Source: Trematomus loennbergii
Taxonomy: Eukaryota; Chordata; Actinopteri; Perciformes; Nototheniidae
NCBI GenBank assembly: GCA_012861695.1
Contig: JAAOOA010000002.1
Span: 33,665,744-33,729,743, forward strand
DNA: 64,000 nucleotides
Direction of reading: 5' to 3'
Position 1 is the first letter of the stretch. The number at the start of each line of letters is the position of its first letter. Below, piece by piece: positions 1 to 14,900 of this stretch. The notes under the pieces are model-generated. The model did no database searches. It was not told where the DNA came from and saw only the letters and a program-made list of their open reading frames with translations. A program made the position numbers and the translations under genes.

Positions 1-3000
1 GCCAAAAAAAGGAGATTATGATAAATGATGTATCATCTCTCAATCATGATAATGTTCTTTTTGTTTATTATAATTCCCACTGAAAATCCCTTTATCTTTC
101 ACACGTTTGTACTCCACTGTTTATTCATGGTAAAATAAACAGTTTTACAGAATCCTCGATGATTGAAGCACTGCTCCCGGTGACACCAGATCCTAGTCTT
201 ATTTCTTTATCGGGATAACTCAGAGTATACAACATGTCGGGAACAACAGCTGGCCCCCTGTCGTGTGCGCAGCATAAACCCCAATCTTAAGGTTGTTGTT
301 GTTTCCAGGACTGACAGGCATGAAAGAAGGGATTTAGATGTTGACCCTAACATCTCTCCACCTGTCTTTGAAGCCTGCGAGTAAGGCCGTGGAATCACAT
401 GTTGCCAGTACAAATCCAAAAATGTTTTCTGTTGCTCATCTACTGTTGTTATATTTCGTAAATGGTTCAATGGTGCATCTACTGATGTGATAAACCGGCC
501 AAATACTTCCAAAACACACAAACCATTCAATTCCCCCTGTGGCTGCCACGCTACCAAAACTTCAAACACCGTCCACAAAACACACAGGTCACTTCTTGGC
601 CAAATCAGGACTTCAATTGGGTAAAAACAATCAGTGATAGTTCAGGCCACTACTGGCTTGGGGAGACATTCCCACCCACACAGCAGCGTTATCTCTCCCA
701 CTACAGACATGCATGCATTGCCCGGGGCTCCGCAGAAGACACACAGTTGGCAGTGGACTTTCTTGTTTAATTATAGCTCTTCAGAGTAATGCTGCAAATT
801 ACCTTCATTTCCCCCCATTAATGATTGTCATAAAGCATCCTCCAGCTTCCCTCTCTAAAGCAGCTTTCAGTTTGTTGATTTTACAAGTCAAACACATGGG
901 ACAATAGCTTGGAAATAATGATGGGTAATGATAGCTGCAGGGCATGCGCTGAAGTGTATCAGTAGAGTTGGCAAAGCAGAGGCTTAGGCACCTTGACAGC
1001 TAAGTTGTGTTTGTGGTAGAGTATCATCTCTTCCAGGATGATAATGTGACAGTCAGTTAGAGGAAGAAGACATTATCATAACTCTTAAAAACAAACTAAC
1101 CAGGAGTCACTGGTATGGCCAAGAAATCCCTACTACCGTCTCTGGTTGTTGTGCTGTTTTTACGATCTCTCAAATTAATTTAAAGACTTTAGCCGAAGAG
1201 CTAATGGCACATGTGAAACAGAAATATTTAGTTCTGTGTTCTTCAACCTGATTATTTTACAGCTGTAATTGTTATATTTTAGACCATAAGATCAAGAGTC
1301 TTACCTCAGTAACTGATAACACACATCATCTCAGTAATAAGCTCAATATGCTGGCAACACTTCTGTGGAAAAGACTTGTGATGATATGAGCAGAGCAACG
1401 TATTTGAAGAACTTTTCGAAAAACTGTAAAATAGTTCCAAAAGGATTTTCTTTTTCATTTAACTTCAGCCTTCAATCATCAGCAGCTTTCCCTTTCCCAT
1501 TACATTCACAAGACTCACTAAAGGGTTTCTCCAGATTCTGCCTCGTCTTCAAGGGGTCTGTAAAAAGATGTCATAATATCATCTCCAGCAGGAAGTGTGT
1601 AAAGCTGCCTGTGCAGGCACTCTGTCAGCTCCTGAGACAGCACTCCCAGACTTCCCCTTTTTCAGTAAGTAAATAATAAGCCACTTGCTTTTCACCTTAG
1701 TAGGAGGGGAGCAACTCAAAAGTGTATATGAAAATCAGATTCAAGCGAAAAATGAAGATGTATTGTAAGAGGGCCTGAGGCTACACCCCCGCCCCTCCCT
1801 CCAGGGGCAACTCTTCTCTTGGCCTTGCCTACTTTACATGGAGATATAATCTTTATCCAGGGGAGTAAAAAAGGAGCACACAAATGTTGTTTCCCGACAA
1901 GACATTGGCATAAATTCAAACAAACATGTTTGAATGCATGAGTTCCACATGGACGCCCATTGCACAGAGGAGATAATGTGCAGGCGCAATGCCGCATATT
2001 TCAGATGGATATCGAGGTTACATAGGATAACAATGTAAAAGGGAAATGCTAAAAGTGAATCTCCACAATGAGGAATATTATAAATGTAGAAACCCTCCTG
2101 GAGTGTACAGAGACAGAGGGAGAGAGAAGCAGGGGGATGATGGGAGTCTGAACCCACTGTCTTTCTGCATCAGGGGTGTCCTGGAAGCACAAGGACACAA
2201 ACACACGTAGCACAGGTCACACACTTGTACCTCAAGGGGACTCCACCAGCATTTGTTTAGACAATCAAAGCCCCAATGCATGGAAACGTGGAGAAAAAAG
2301 AGAAGGAAAGAAAAAAAGAGGCACAGAAGCAGCACAAGTAGTTACATAACTAAAGCGCCTGTCCAAATCCCACACCACAGGGACTATTAAAAATGACTCT
2401 GCGTAGAGGCTGGGAAGGAGAGCAAAGCAGAGTGGTGTTAAAGTGGAGAGGCAGGGAGGAAATGAACTGGATAGAGAGGATGGATGGAGAAATAATGCAC
2501 AAGAACTATACAGTACCAGCATCACAATAAAAGACTATTTTTAATACTCTCGCAGTTCATCCAGGGAGACCGAAGTGTTGCCAGAGGGGTAAAAATGGAC
2601 ACATACATTTGATATTTTCAGGACGGCAATGGTCTCCGACAGACTGGCACCATGTCTCCTCGCACCCGTCTAATCACTTGTTATCTTGACACTTCAATGA
2701 ACTCTAAGATGATACCACTCCTCAGCATTCACTGATGAGCAGCCCTTATTCAAAGCAATAGGTCATCCAATTAAAGACAACCTAGACAAGGTCACCCACA
2801 CCTGTACATACAGAATGAAGACACGCGGATCTCAAAGCACGGGGTGTCAGTTCCTTTGTGAGGTTTACAAAAGAGAAACATGAAACTTCAAAGTTATTTT
2901 GATACCGGAAACCGTACTAGGAATAGTAATTTCAGTGGCGTGCTGAACCTTTGATGTTTTTTCCTCCTTCAATGTAATGAGAATCTGGAAATTATTCCAC

Positions 3001-6000
3001 CGACACTGTTGAAACGCCCTTGTGGAGCTGATTCTGTTTCTTTAAGAAAAGCTGACAGCTACAGGACAAGCCCCCACCATTGTATTTCCTGATACATATG
3101 GGATGAAAGTGTATGTAAAATCTGTTGTAAAGCATTTTTCTTTCAAGTGTGTTCACAATTTCTACCAGGATGCCGATGTGTAAGATATCCTCTTAACCTA
3201 GCAGGTACATTTGTTTTTCAAATGTAATAAAATAAATTGGTCCCATCCTCAGAGGTGTGTTACCTGAATCCAGACATCTGAATTGCCGCCAACATTTCAG
3301 TTCATATTCAAATAGTTGGTGATAAAATACTTATAATGATGATTGAATAAAGGCACACCATCTGCTCGACTTTAAAACCCTTGTCATAGGAATAAAACAA
3401 GAAGAAAAAGCTCGCTGTACTCAGTTCAACATAAGAACTTTTGTATAATGTGGTATAGCTAACACTGCTGCTACGTTAGCTTCATCTAACCCTGTAAAGC
3501 ACTGTTTGAGGTAAACTATGAGCCAGATTCATATCACCTGGGTACACACAGTCAAGATAAAGGTTAGCGAATTTTAAATGACAAAAAGGACAGAATTGAT
3601 AAAAGTGAATAAATAAAGAGAACCTTGTGCTAACTTCAGTAGATGGCATAAAGTCAGACAAAAGTCGGTACGGTTTTACAATCCACTGATATAACACTTG
3701 CTTAACCGAGAGATCAAATCATGTTATTCCCGGGCCTTAAATATCAAACCATTACACCTTGTCCACTTTCATCCTGCTGCCTGAAATGTTTAATGTAAAA
3801 GACAAAATTGCAACAGTTAGTCTAAAAGGATATATCTTTGAAGATCGCTACCACGCTTACCATGAGAATTGTAAAAAGCAACCGTCTCACAAGACTGACA
3901 TTTTTCTGAGAATAGTCTCAAGGTAGAAACAAAACACATGAACTGAAGAAACTTCATTGAAATTGAATCAAAGTAAGTCTGTGTTTCAGGATCTCTAGCC
4001 CTGACAATGACAAGCACTTTGCACTGCAGAGGAAATAACAATACAAACTCACTACATGACTTTATAATCTAGAGATCAGGAAGACAAACAGAATTTTATG
4101 TATACCCAAATCCAATTAAAGTGGTAACGGGATAGGGCCCGCAACCCATTTGTTTCTACACATTCAATCTGCACTGCTCTTCAAAAGCAACACTGGATTA
4201 TTACTTTGTTTGATTGCAACAATTATTGGAACAATCAGCTTTCCACCTTCCAGACATTTTGACGGCCTGTGCAATTGTCCACACTACATCTGTAGACAGC
4301 TCCTGCGCCGTAAGCACTTATTCTTTCTCTCATCAGCACAGCTCTTGGCGAGGCCAGTCAGAAGAAAAGGAAATATGCTGCTCCACGTGACCAGTGTTTG
4401 GCAAACCAGTCCCTAGACTAGGCTCCTGACTGCAAACACACACAACATCTTCCACCTGTCCCTTCTTGTAGACATAAGCAAATACCCCTGGCCATTGGGA
4501 GAGAAACAAGACTCATGAATCTTGACAAATACACACAGCTTACTCTGATTCATTACAGCAATACCTCAGGGGTCCTCCTTCTGTCCGTTTGTCTCCACCG
4601 TGTAAGGGCCAAAGGCTTTCCTATGTTCAGCACAGCGTAGAGTCTCAACAGGTCCAAAGGTAAAGCTCCAGTAAAAAGATGAAACATCTAGAGGTCTGTG
4701 CAAGGCAACAGCTAAATGACTGCTGGCTGACTAAGAGTACAATCATTCATAATGATTTGCAAATGTGCTCCTTATGAAATATATTACAGAATGTGAGTAC
4801 ATCAGTACCCAGGCACTCAATCATATTAAAGGCTAGACTCCTAATTAATTCAACTGGACCCATTATTGTACCTGGTCCATATTCAGGTAACTGTGATATG
4901 AGCTCATTCAAATTATTTTATGGCATCATTAATAAGTTCCCATCAATATAGTTAATTGTGTTTGCATAGGATTAATCACTTTATTTCCAAAAAAAAGGGT
5001 AAAGACAACCATCCAGTCCAGGACAATATTACGTGTACCCAAATTAGCTTATGAAATGTAACATGGGAGATAGTATTGGCACGTTAACCTCGATTATGTT
5101 ATTGAACTATAGTCCGTGGTACACCCTCATTTATTGTACTTTAGCTGCCTTAATTGCCACCTAATGATGGGTTAAAATAAAACATACCTCTTATGTGAAG
5201 TGTTGGGTGCCAACATGAAGGGAAATTTATTAGAATGACAAGGAACGAATTGAACATTGAAACAATGGAAGCAGCTGCCAATGCTCTAGATCAACACATC
5301 TAAAAAAGTGATGGAAAGTCTAAAACTGCTGTGCCGTTTGTGCTTAATCTTATGGGCAATTTAATTTCACATTAAAATTCATATCATTCATAAAAGGCGC
5401 ATGTGTAACGGGACAAGTGATATTTCACACGCTGAGATAGAAAATGTCAAAGCCATTAACTCCTCGGTAAAACATATGAGCACACGAACATTGCAAATAA
5501 AGGCTCAATAGTGTGGCATCTGTTACCACGGCAGCAAAATATGTGGTTTACCATGTTTAGTGTAACGTATAGGGCAACAGGCATGTATCCCTTCAACACT
5601 GAAACCCAATCGGGCATATGTTAAAGAGATTATTTAAACAGTTTGACATAGCATATGGAGTCAAGGTTAAGCCTTCATTTCCTTTAACATTATTATAATA
5701 ACGCCTGAACTGATCTTTAACTGATCTTTACCCGCACAGATCTGCAGAAAACAAACAGAAAATGCGTCATCTTTCTGAAATAAGCGGATAGCTTTTATAT
5801 GGAGGGGGGCTTTGTGAGACAGGCACTACAAAAGAGTGTTTCAGACAGAAGGCGTGAGCCAGTACGAGAGAAAATGTTACATGTAAGCATGTAAACATGT
5901 TCTAGTTTAAACCCAAAATACAAGTATGAATTTGACATTCAGCATGAAGTAGTCTTTAAGGTCATATGGACCATGAGCTTATTATATATAAAAACAATTA

Positions 6001-6156
6001 AACACAATTTGACACAGCAGACGGGGTCATAAGATTAAGTAATGGTATAAAACCTGCTTCAGTTGTTTTTATCTGATGTTAACCACAAATGACCAGGTTG
6101 GTGGTGGTTGGCAATTCAGCTTTTAGTTGCAGTGGTACTAGTATGCAAGATCATAC
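1..6156. other. Anonymous sequence, no gene recognised
   Basis: Short frames only, none with convincing splice context or family resemblance. The longest, 207-578 on the minus strand (123 codons), contains VDEQQKTFLDLYW. That vaguely recalls the VDE(K)xQ strand of Cys-loop receptors but is too little to call. It may be intergenic or intronic to a gene lying to the left. Confidence 0.5.
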
Positions 6157-6255
6157 CTTTTTCATGGATCTGTTTAAGTCCTTGAGTCGCTCTTTGTCCG
6201 ACTCCTCACCTTGGATAAATGCTCCTCGGTACACCCTGTTAAGGTGCAGTTGCCC
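6157..6255 (-). other. Candidate orphan coding exon, 33 codons
   Basis: On the minus strand an acceptor (TTTGTTGTCAG) opens a 99-base exon closed by AAAAAG and a GTATGA donor. One frame is open throughout, with charged content such as FIQGEESDKERLKDLNRSMK; the other two frames contain stops. I do not recognise the protein. A possible upstream non-coding exon with donor GTAAGT lies near 7977-8060. It would belong to a gene downstream of RPA1 on the same strand. It could be chance. Confidence 0.3.
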
Positions 6256-8402
6256 CTGACAACAAAGCTCCAAGGATTGATCCCAACATATAACTGTTAT
6301 ATTTCAAGGGAGACCTGTATAACTAACTATACTGAGAAGAGTTTTGAAACTGTAAAAACCTTGGATAATTAGAGTATACAAGACTACAAATGCATACCCT
6401 AAAGACAGCCTTTACAAGGACTCAGCATGACATTGACATCCATATGTAATTGTTGACAGCTGAATCATCCCTCACAGGGTTGGCATGGAGTGATTTATGG
6501 CAAGGAAAACGAAATATGTCAAAAATAATACTCGTCACACATCAGGAAAAAAAAAAGATAAAAAAGTTTACTACGTAAGTGTTTCACACTGAGCAGCAAC
6601 ACAATACATGTTACCATAGGTACAAAGGACAAAAACAAGTTTAACAACTTCCAGAAACCAAACAAAAGAAAAGAGACATGCTCACTTAATATTGTGTTAG
6701 CTGTAATTTGGGCCTTCAATAGCATTTTATTTGTCAGAGTTTATCTTCACGGTCAACATTTTATTTTATACTATTTTTAATTTCTAATTTCATTTCAAAC
6801 CTTTATTTAACCAGATTGGTCCCTTGAGATCATAGATCTCTTTTTCAAGGGAGACCTGCAGAAATTATAATTATGTGCAATGCCCTGTTTTATATGCTGC
6901 TGCAACAAAACATTTCCCAATTTTGGATCAATAAAGTATATATCTTATATACTAACGGTTTTGTGCAGGTATTGTTCGTTTCGGAGGTAGAATATTTTAG
7001 TAAATTAAATATTGAATCAATTTGGGCCTTGATGATTCTGAAAATATATATATTTCCCTGTTTAGCCTGCTCACACTCATTCCAGAGTCACGACCTGATT
7101 GGCCAGATTAAATTGTGAAGGCGGTTGCTATAAATGTGGCGAGGAGAATGGGATTTTCCTTTTGTTGGCTAAAGAGCAGCACAAGGACTGTTGTGAGAAG
7201 GCAAATGATTATTTCTGTAAAATTATGTTTCTGGTTCAATGCGTAAAATAAAATGCCCAATTTCTTCCAAGAAAACCCTCTATCGAATTGTGATGTTTTA
7301 TCACCGGCAGCTCACATTACAACACTGATAAACACTAGTTTACATTTTCAGTATGTCAAAGATGCTGAAGCCATGATCCCAGCAGAGCTGTCTCATATTT
7401 TATAATCACATTTCACATGTGTTACAATTTCATTTAGCCATACATAATTAAAATCAATTGTTTTTACTTAACTAGCTGATCTGTAATCAGCTCGATCACA
7501 ACAACAAAACAAATGTGAGGATTTAATTATCAAGTGTCATTGCTCGAGTGAATCAATAGTCAGCTTTTCTGTTTCAAAAAGAAGCGTATGGATGCAAATA
7601 AGGGAGAAAATACCTCACTAGACCCAACTCCTTGTTTAAACTGGTTAAATGACCCTGGCTAAAGTGAAAGCTTTTGATTTAGCGGTGCTCTGTCACTTAA
7701 TAAAATATGTTTAGTTTAGACGGCTAAAGAGCAACCGGGTCTCATCAGACCCTTTCTGTTATTGCTGTAGAATTGACTGGAGGTTTGAGGCAGAAATATG
7801 TGGAGATATCCTTTGACACGAACACAGTAACTGACTGTGAGCCTTGGCTGCAACGGCTCTGAAAATGTGGCAAAAGCACATCAATAGTTTAAAAATACCA
7901 TTAAGTGCCAGTAGTACGATAGGGAGGCGATCACAGAAAGCGAGTGTCTGGGGAAAATAAAATAAGTAAAACTTACCTTTCCTTACCCTTTAAAGACAGG
8001 TTGAATCCATCTCAGCACACCACAGGCAACAGATGCAGCGCCGAATAGAAAAGAGATGTTATCTCAAGGAAAATGGGAAGGTGTAGCTTCACTGATGTTC
8101 TGCTTTAATACAACATAAAGTCGGGTTTACAAGGGAATATGTTGCATGTCTGAGCAAAACCGCAGGTAGATTGCATTGTGTGCTAGCGCTGGAATAAATC
8201 TACTACACATAGTGCTACTCCAAAATGTAGTCTGTGTTTGTTTGCTTTCATTAAGCACAGGTAAGGACAGGGTGCTGCAAGGGAAACGTGTGCACACTCC
8301 ACAGATATACACATTACTGTTGACTTCAATCGTTACAAAAAGGCTGCTGACCGAGTGCGATGTATCCATTGAAAAACAGACAATAATTTGAACACAAAAA
8401 TA
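6256..8402. other. Gap left of RPA1 with repeat remnants
   Basis: No gene seen. At 6800-6860 there is a common fish repeat motif (AAGGGAGACCTG). At 6896-6938 there is a LINE-type tail ending TTGGATCAATAAAGTATA, of the same family as 31745-31815. Confidence 0.5.
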
Positions 8403-8408
8403 TTTATT
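8403..8408 (-). terminator. RPA1 polyadenylation signal
   Basis: TTTATT on the plus strand reads AATAAA on the gene strand, about 545 bases past the RPA1 stop codon at 8952. It implies a 3' UTR of roughly 570 bases ending near 8385. I saw no closer canonical hexamer. Confidence 0.5.
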
Positions 8409-8951
8409 CCCACAATTATCCCAATAAACTGAACACACACCAAGTTACATGCATGAGACATAAGGACAATATCTTTCAGCTTAAATAGACCGCAGTACAC
8501 AACAAAAAGAGTGGGAGAGTAAGCTGTCTTATCAGGGATGTGCAGGTCCAGCGGTTTTCAGTGCACCACAGTGAAGAGTGCTACTTCTGTACTGGTCTTC
8601 CTCTTGAAGCAGCCACCACCCACACATGGCCACAGTACAGGAACAACTGGCTGACCTAAGACAGACAGTGATGATGTATTGTGTGTCTTACTGACCAACT
8701 CTGCTTCCCCATTTAACAAAAGGAGCAGAAATAATCCACGTTAAATTGACCAAATAAGTTGAATCGGGACACAAACCATTATTTCACGAAGAAAGGTAAA
8801 CAGTCAAGGTAAGTTCTCTGAGGGGAAGAAAACGAAGAAACTAAAGACAAGAGCTTTGTAAGCTAAGCTTTGTTGTACATGTAGAGCCTTTTGTTGACTC
8901 CACAGAAACAAGGAAACTGGAGCAGACTCAGAATACTTGGTATAAATGTTC

Positions 8952-11900
8952 CTACTGAGCAGCCAGTTTCCTTATGTTCATGATCAACCTCTTGCTGTAA
9001 TCCAAATGGTCAACGGGTTTCACTTCCATCGCTGTGGCCTTGATCCTGGACTCATCCTGTCAGACACAAAAGTACAAAACTCATTCATATGGAACACATT
9101 ATAGGCCTGCAAATGCTGCTTTTGGTGCGTCCCACTTGGTTTAAATCAAAGCTCAAGTAGTTCAAAACGGTACACACAATCACGTAGATGCCTGTTTGCA
9201 ATTGATGTTAATGGAGTTCAATTTCAACAAAATGTATATTTGGTGATAACCAGTAGAGACCATATTTGGATGAGAGGGTGGAGCAACGTACAACCAACAG
9301 TGAAAAAAACTAATTTTTAGATGACCAAATTGTTACAATTATCTAAAACACGCTGTGGCACCCTAAGGTAGCCAAGACGAGGGCATTTGAAAGAATGAAG
9401 GTTAAAAGCCTTTTTAGACAAAGACATTGCCCCTTGGTTGATCTCTCTAACCACAATCTAGCCACACATGTATTAGAAACATACTATATAGGCATTTTCT
9501 ATTTCCCCTTGACAAAGTGTTTTGATGAGACTGATTTGGACTGGTATCTGAAAGTTGGTTGGCATTTAAATGAATGTTTTACAAGAAAAGAAGCAGCATT
9601 AAAGCCATAACCACCTCCACAGCTGTCTAGACAGGGGAAGGTCACTTCCGTCAGAGCCATTATTCTCTGCGTTTAACAGAGGTTACACTCATTTCTTCTC
9701 CCTTAATCCTCGGCAGCTCAAGTGGGTGAAATGTAAATCAACTTCCTTTGGACTGGTGCCCGCATTCCTTTAGAATAGCCTGTTATAAATCTCTCTGCTT
9801 GTTTTGCATGATGCAAGAGAGCTATGTACGCATGATAAACAAAAATACAAAATAACGGATGACTTCAGATTCATGCGATTCACTGTTATGTTTTTGGCTG
9901 TGATGTAAAAAATCTGAACATTGCTATCGGTATTAACTACTACGTTTCAAGCATTGGATGCGTCCCATGTTTAGGCCATGAGCAGCTTCTCCTCGCTGCT
10001 CTGCTGGGAGCCAATCGGAAACCATGCTGGCTGGGGGGGGGGGGGGGGGGCTGTGTTGCTGTTGGCTCCCAGTGGAGTTGGAAGGCTCTGCACCGGGCCA
10101 GCTCTCCATTACCTGGTTGCTAAACGGTTTTTGCTACTAAAAAGCAGATGGATTCATAATACAACTGTGTAACAACATTTTGGATGGTTTATATATTAAA
10201 AACCTTATCAATTACCAACAATGTTATTAAAATATTAACAATATCATCTTTAGAAAACGTTATCATTACAGCCTTTTCGCAACCAATGTTGTTGCCAAAC
10301 TGTTTATTTATTTCCTGTAGAATAGGGATTGCTTTTGTTGCAGTTCATTAATACAATTAGGATCATATCTTTATTTGTAATGATGTCTAATTGTATTATC
10401 TGTTTTAATATTCAAATCAACAGATTAGAAAGTTAAAAAAAGCCAAAATAGTGTGTCAGTGGTCAGAACTGTGCTGGTGCTGCAGTGAAGCGGCTAGAAT
10501 GTTGAATATCAGCTTTCTAATCATCGTCATCTTTTTGAGGTACTTCAAACGGTTATAACGTCTAGACACTGCCTACAGGGACAGGTAGACCTTAAGAACT
10601 GCACAGCAGCTCAGAGCTGAGAGCAGCCATTCCTGATGTCACGTTAAAGAAAGAAGACTGTCAAATAATTAAATGCTGAGTGGTTATATTTAAACGATTG
10701 GTTTTTCACGGCAACGACACAGTTATAGTAATAAAGTCATCCATCCACTGAAATCTGAGTGTTAAAACTTACACATTATCAAAATAATAAATATTCTAAA
10801 CATCAACATTCTACCTCCGATATTGATACGTGTGAAAATGACGTTATGCGCCACACCCACATGAACCACACCCCACTTGTTTTGTTAAATACACTGTGAT
10901 TAAGAGTGTTGAGATTGAATAGCAACACAGTTCAATTAAGTGGCACAGCTTTTAGTTCTCAGTGGGACCCAATTCAGATGTTTTTTCAGTGTGATGTCTG
11001 GCTGAAAGTAATTGAGCAATACAATGCTTTCATTTGATGTTGATATTAAGGTCAACAAAAATCAGTGAAGAGTATTCAAAACGTGCCTGTTTGTGATTGC
11101 TTTTCCTTGAGAGCGTCAACTCCAAACTTTACTTCTCAGCAATACACATTCCAAAACCTAGTTGCAACCCCTACGCATTGTTAGAGTATTAAGCTTAAAT
11201 TGGTACACATCTCACACAAATATTGACTAAGCGCAACTGCCCAGACTATCTAAGAAAGGCCAAAAGCAAAAAAAAAATCTTCCATGGCTTTAGAGAAACC
11301 TTGTTACAGAGTTTGTTTGATGCAGCAAAGGGCAGCAGGTCAGATTCTCTCCCTGTGATGCAGCAGGGTGGAAGGGTGTCATTAACTCGCTATGTCCAAC
11401 ATCAAGCATTGTGAGAGCACGGCACAATGGCTGGCTTGTAGCATTGAGGAGGAGAAAATAAAGTGAGAGAGGGGTTGCAGGTGTCTCTGCTGAAGGTGTC
11501 TGGAGGCAGCAGCCAGTCCATGCTTGTAGCAGTGCCATTGGCAGTTAGGATGCTGAGCTGAATGTGACAGGCACAGTGGGCTCTTCTGTGGGTTGATGGC
11601 GGATGCCGCCTCTGGCCAGACTCCAGACTTCCTGCTCAGAGTCTCAGCCCAATCAATTCTTTTATGTGCATTCCTCAAAACAAGCCTTTATCTGTGTTGC
11701 CAACAGGAAACAGTGACAACGACATATCTGTGTGTCTTCTTTGTCCCCACCAGTCTTATAACCGACCATATTTTCTATTTTGTATAAGCAATACGATTCA
11801 ACTACAAAGCATGCTATGATGGCATTTTATCTGTTTTATTACAATTCCGGCTTTACTTACGTTATATGTTTCTAGCTTCACTCTGCTGCGGAAGATAAAA

Positions 11901-14900
11901 GTGTTGAAGTTGGCTTGTTGGAAGATTTCGTCAAAGGCGGCTTCGTTCTGAAAATTGAGAACATTTTGATTAGCTTAATTTCAAGAAAGTACACATTTTA
12001 TCAATCATTAGCTTCGACACAGTTTAAAGTGCAAAGTAAGTTTCTGATAACTGAACAGTGAAAAACATCTGTGAGTTTCTCAGTAAGAAGAAAAGCACAG
12101 AGGGGGTCTTTAACACAAATGTGCCATTGCAGGAGTGTGTGTGAGTGTGCATGCTTGGCAGTAATAAAGCCCGAGGTTTAGCTTGTGCCTTTGCCATTTT
12201 CTGAGGCCAGTATTAGAGTTGAGATCTAGAGTCTCACCGAGTCCTTGAGCTGCCCCAGGTAAGCTGCGTTCTGGCCCAGGATGGACTCTGCAGTCTCCTG
12301 GAAGCACGTCACCCACTGGTTGTCCGCGTAATCTGCAATGTTGGCCTGTCGGATTATATCAAAAACAAAAAAGTGAGAGTAAGTAGGAAGTGAGAGTAAG
12401 TAGGAACAGAAGTTACAGAATTAGATGAATTAACTATTGTTTACATTTTGTAACATTTTGCTTAACCAGTTAAGCCCCGAGCCTGTTTTTCAGGCCTCAG
12501 GCTCGAAAATGACATTCCCAGAACAAATATACTATATCTTCACTTCTAAAAAGGGGTAAATTAATAATCTTTTTTCTCAAAGCAATGATAAACCTGTGAG
12601 TTGGATGTAGAAAAGTCAGAATCAATATAGAATTTTCTTATTTTAAAGTAAATTCAGATTGAACATAGTAAAAAAATGTAAATTATTGTGTCCGTCCAAA
12701 AATAAACCATTACTTAGTGAAAACCTCCCTTGAATGATGGGATAGTAGACTAAAAGCTTTAGGAATCCGGTACCGGGGGCATGGGGCTTAACTGGTTAAT
12801 GATTGAATATTGTATGTTGACTTAACACATCTTAAGAACGCTCTAATTAGCCAACTCCTGCGGGAAAGCCCGGCAACATAATCACAAGTTTTCACTGTGC
12901 TCTTGTTATACATACTGTGGAAGAGAAATCACAGCTTATGCTACAGCTTGTGAAGAGGACCAATATGCCGACTTGTGAGTGGTACCAGAATAAAATACGC
13001 TTATTTTAGATGCCTGGCTGCAATTGCTTAGGGGGCTGACTAAGTGTTTTTGCATATAATGTTCCAAGTAGTTTGTGATCAAACTGGGAAGAAAAAGCTC
13101 CCTGCATTTTCTGTAAAAGGACTAACAGCACAGTTTGAAATGCTGCAGCAATTAACCCAACATTGCTTTGATTTAAACACAAGTGTACAATCTGAAATTG
13201 GTTCTCATTACGCTAGTCACAGAAACCATTTTGTTTTGCTTTTTATACAAATGCACAGAGCATATTGGCTAAGTGTTGAAGCAGAAGGAAAGAGGGGCTT
13301 GAGTCCAGAATAAAGCAAATGCATGTGCTCAAGACTTGGCAGAAAGAACAGGCATTAAAGATATGTGCATTAGCATTTATGCTTTTGTGAGCGCATGTGT
13401 GCCACAGCTGCAAAGGTTTTAGGGAAGACGGTGCTGAGTGACTTACAGAAAGGATGAGGCGGTACTTGAAGTTGGGGAACTCTTTGTCGCACTTCTCGCA
13501 GCGGAACATGCCGTTGTGCTGGTCTACCACTTTTTTGTTGCAGTCTTGGCTAGGACAGGCCTGGTAGAGGCAGTTCTCCTTACGCAGGTACACAATGGTA
13601 GCAATGCATGTGTAGTAGTCCGCCTGAAAGGGAATATAAACAAACAGAAATTCAAGTTTAGTGCCAAATAATGTCACTGGAATATGCTCTTACTCTATTT
13701 CTCTCTCACACAACCTTTTTGTTTTGAATGGTAAATAAGTTGACTGCTAAAACGGCATGAATTAACATATATTCATATAAATAATGATGTACTCAATGAT
13801 ACAGTCTGAAAGCAACATAAGTGTAGCAGAGACACTCTACCAGAATACAAATGGCTCAGAAACAAATGCAAACTATTTATGTAGCTGCCGTGTTTGTGGG
13901 GAACAGGCAAACTTTTGAAAGCAGGCGGAAAAAAAACTGCCTTCAGGAAACATTCCTAGTCTGCATGGAAAACACCCAACCAGGAGACACCATTCTCACA
14001 TTGGATATAAATAGATTAAAACAATAAGCAGCTCTACAGATCTGTGCTGTGTTGAAAGGGGAAAAGGTTTCAACATGTCAACAGATGAGTCGCATTACCT
14101 CTCCTCTGGAAGACTTTCTCAGGATGGGCGGGCCTTATGCACCTGACAGATAGTAGTTGCACCCTAACAGCTAATTGTTTTGGACAGAGACTTACTAACG
14201 TCTGCATTGGCTGTGACAACAGAGAGGAGAGCAGTCCCCCGCTCGCTTTGATGAAGGCTAAAGTTGTCTGTTCAGGGTCAGGGAGCAGAGGAAAAGGCCT
14301 GCCAGCTTGGTGCCATAACATCCAAGTACATCAAACAACCGTTTATGCTAATGTTTAATTGGAATTATGATAACTGTAAAAAAACGCTTAAGGTTACATT
14401 CCTCTGTAATTACAGTTTCTACAAAAGGACTGAAAAGGCAAAACTGGTGTGTTTTAAAAAATCAGAAAGCTCCATTAAACATGTTTGGGACCTGGTACAG
14501 AACAGCTTTTTCACCGTGTATCGGCTTGTTCAGAAACCCTGGCTGAGTAGTAAATTAAGCTATTAAAAAAACTCTTAGTAACTTTTCTATCATTTGCAAA
14601 TTAAATAAAACATGAAAACAGTGCATACAAAAATAGAACATATCCCCAACATACACAGAAAATGTTTTATTTTCTCAAAGTACTGACCATTTTTTAATTC
14701 ACCGATTTGACTGACCAAAAACAACCCAGACATAAAGCTCAGCTTATTTCCGAAAGAGCTGCAATTAATCAAGTAAACACCTCCTCAATTAGTGTGTGAC
14801 TAACCGGGGCTGAAGATGACAGGAGAACGTGTTTTCAGTCCTTTACAAATGCGATGTCAAGCCAACAAGAGGAGGGTGACCACTAACTGTCAGAGGGGGC

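Noticed and set aside
4565..4730. Minus-strand frame ending ETNGQKEDP and stop
   Set aside because: 54 open codons after an in-frame stop is within chance, and there is no good acceptor.
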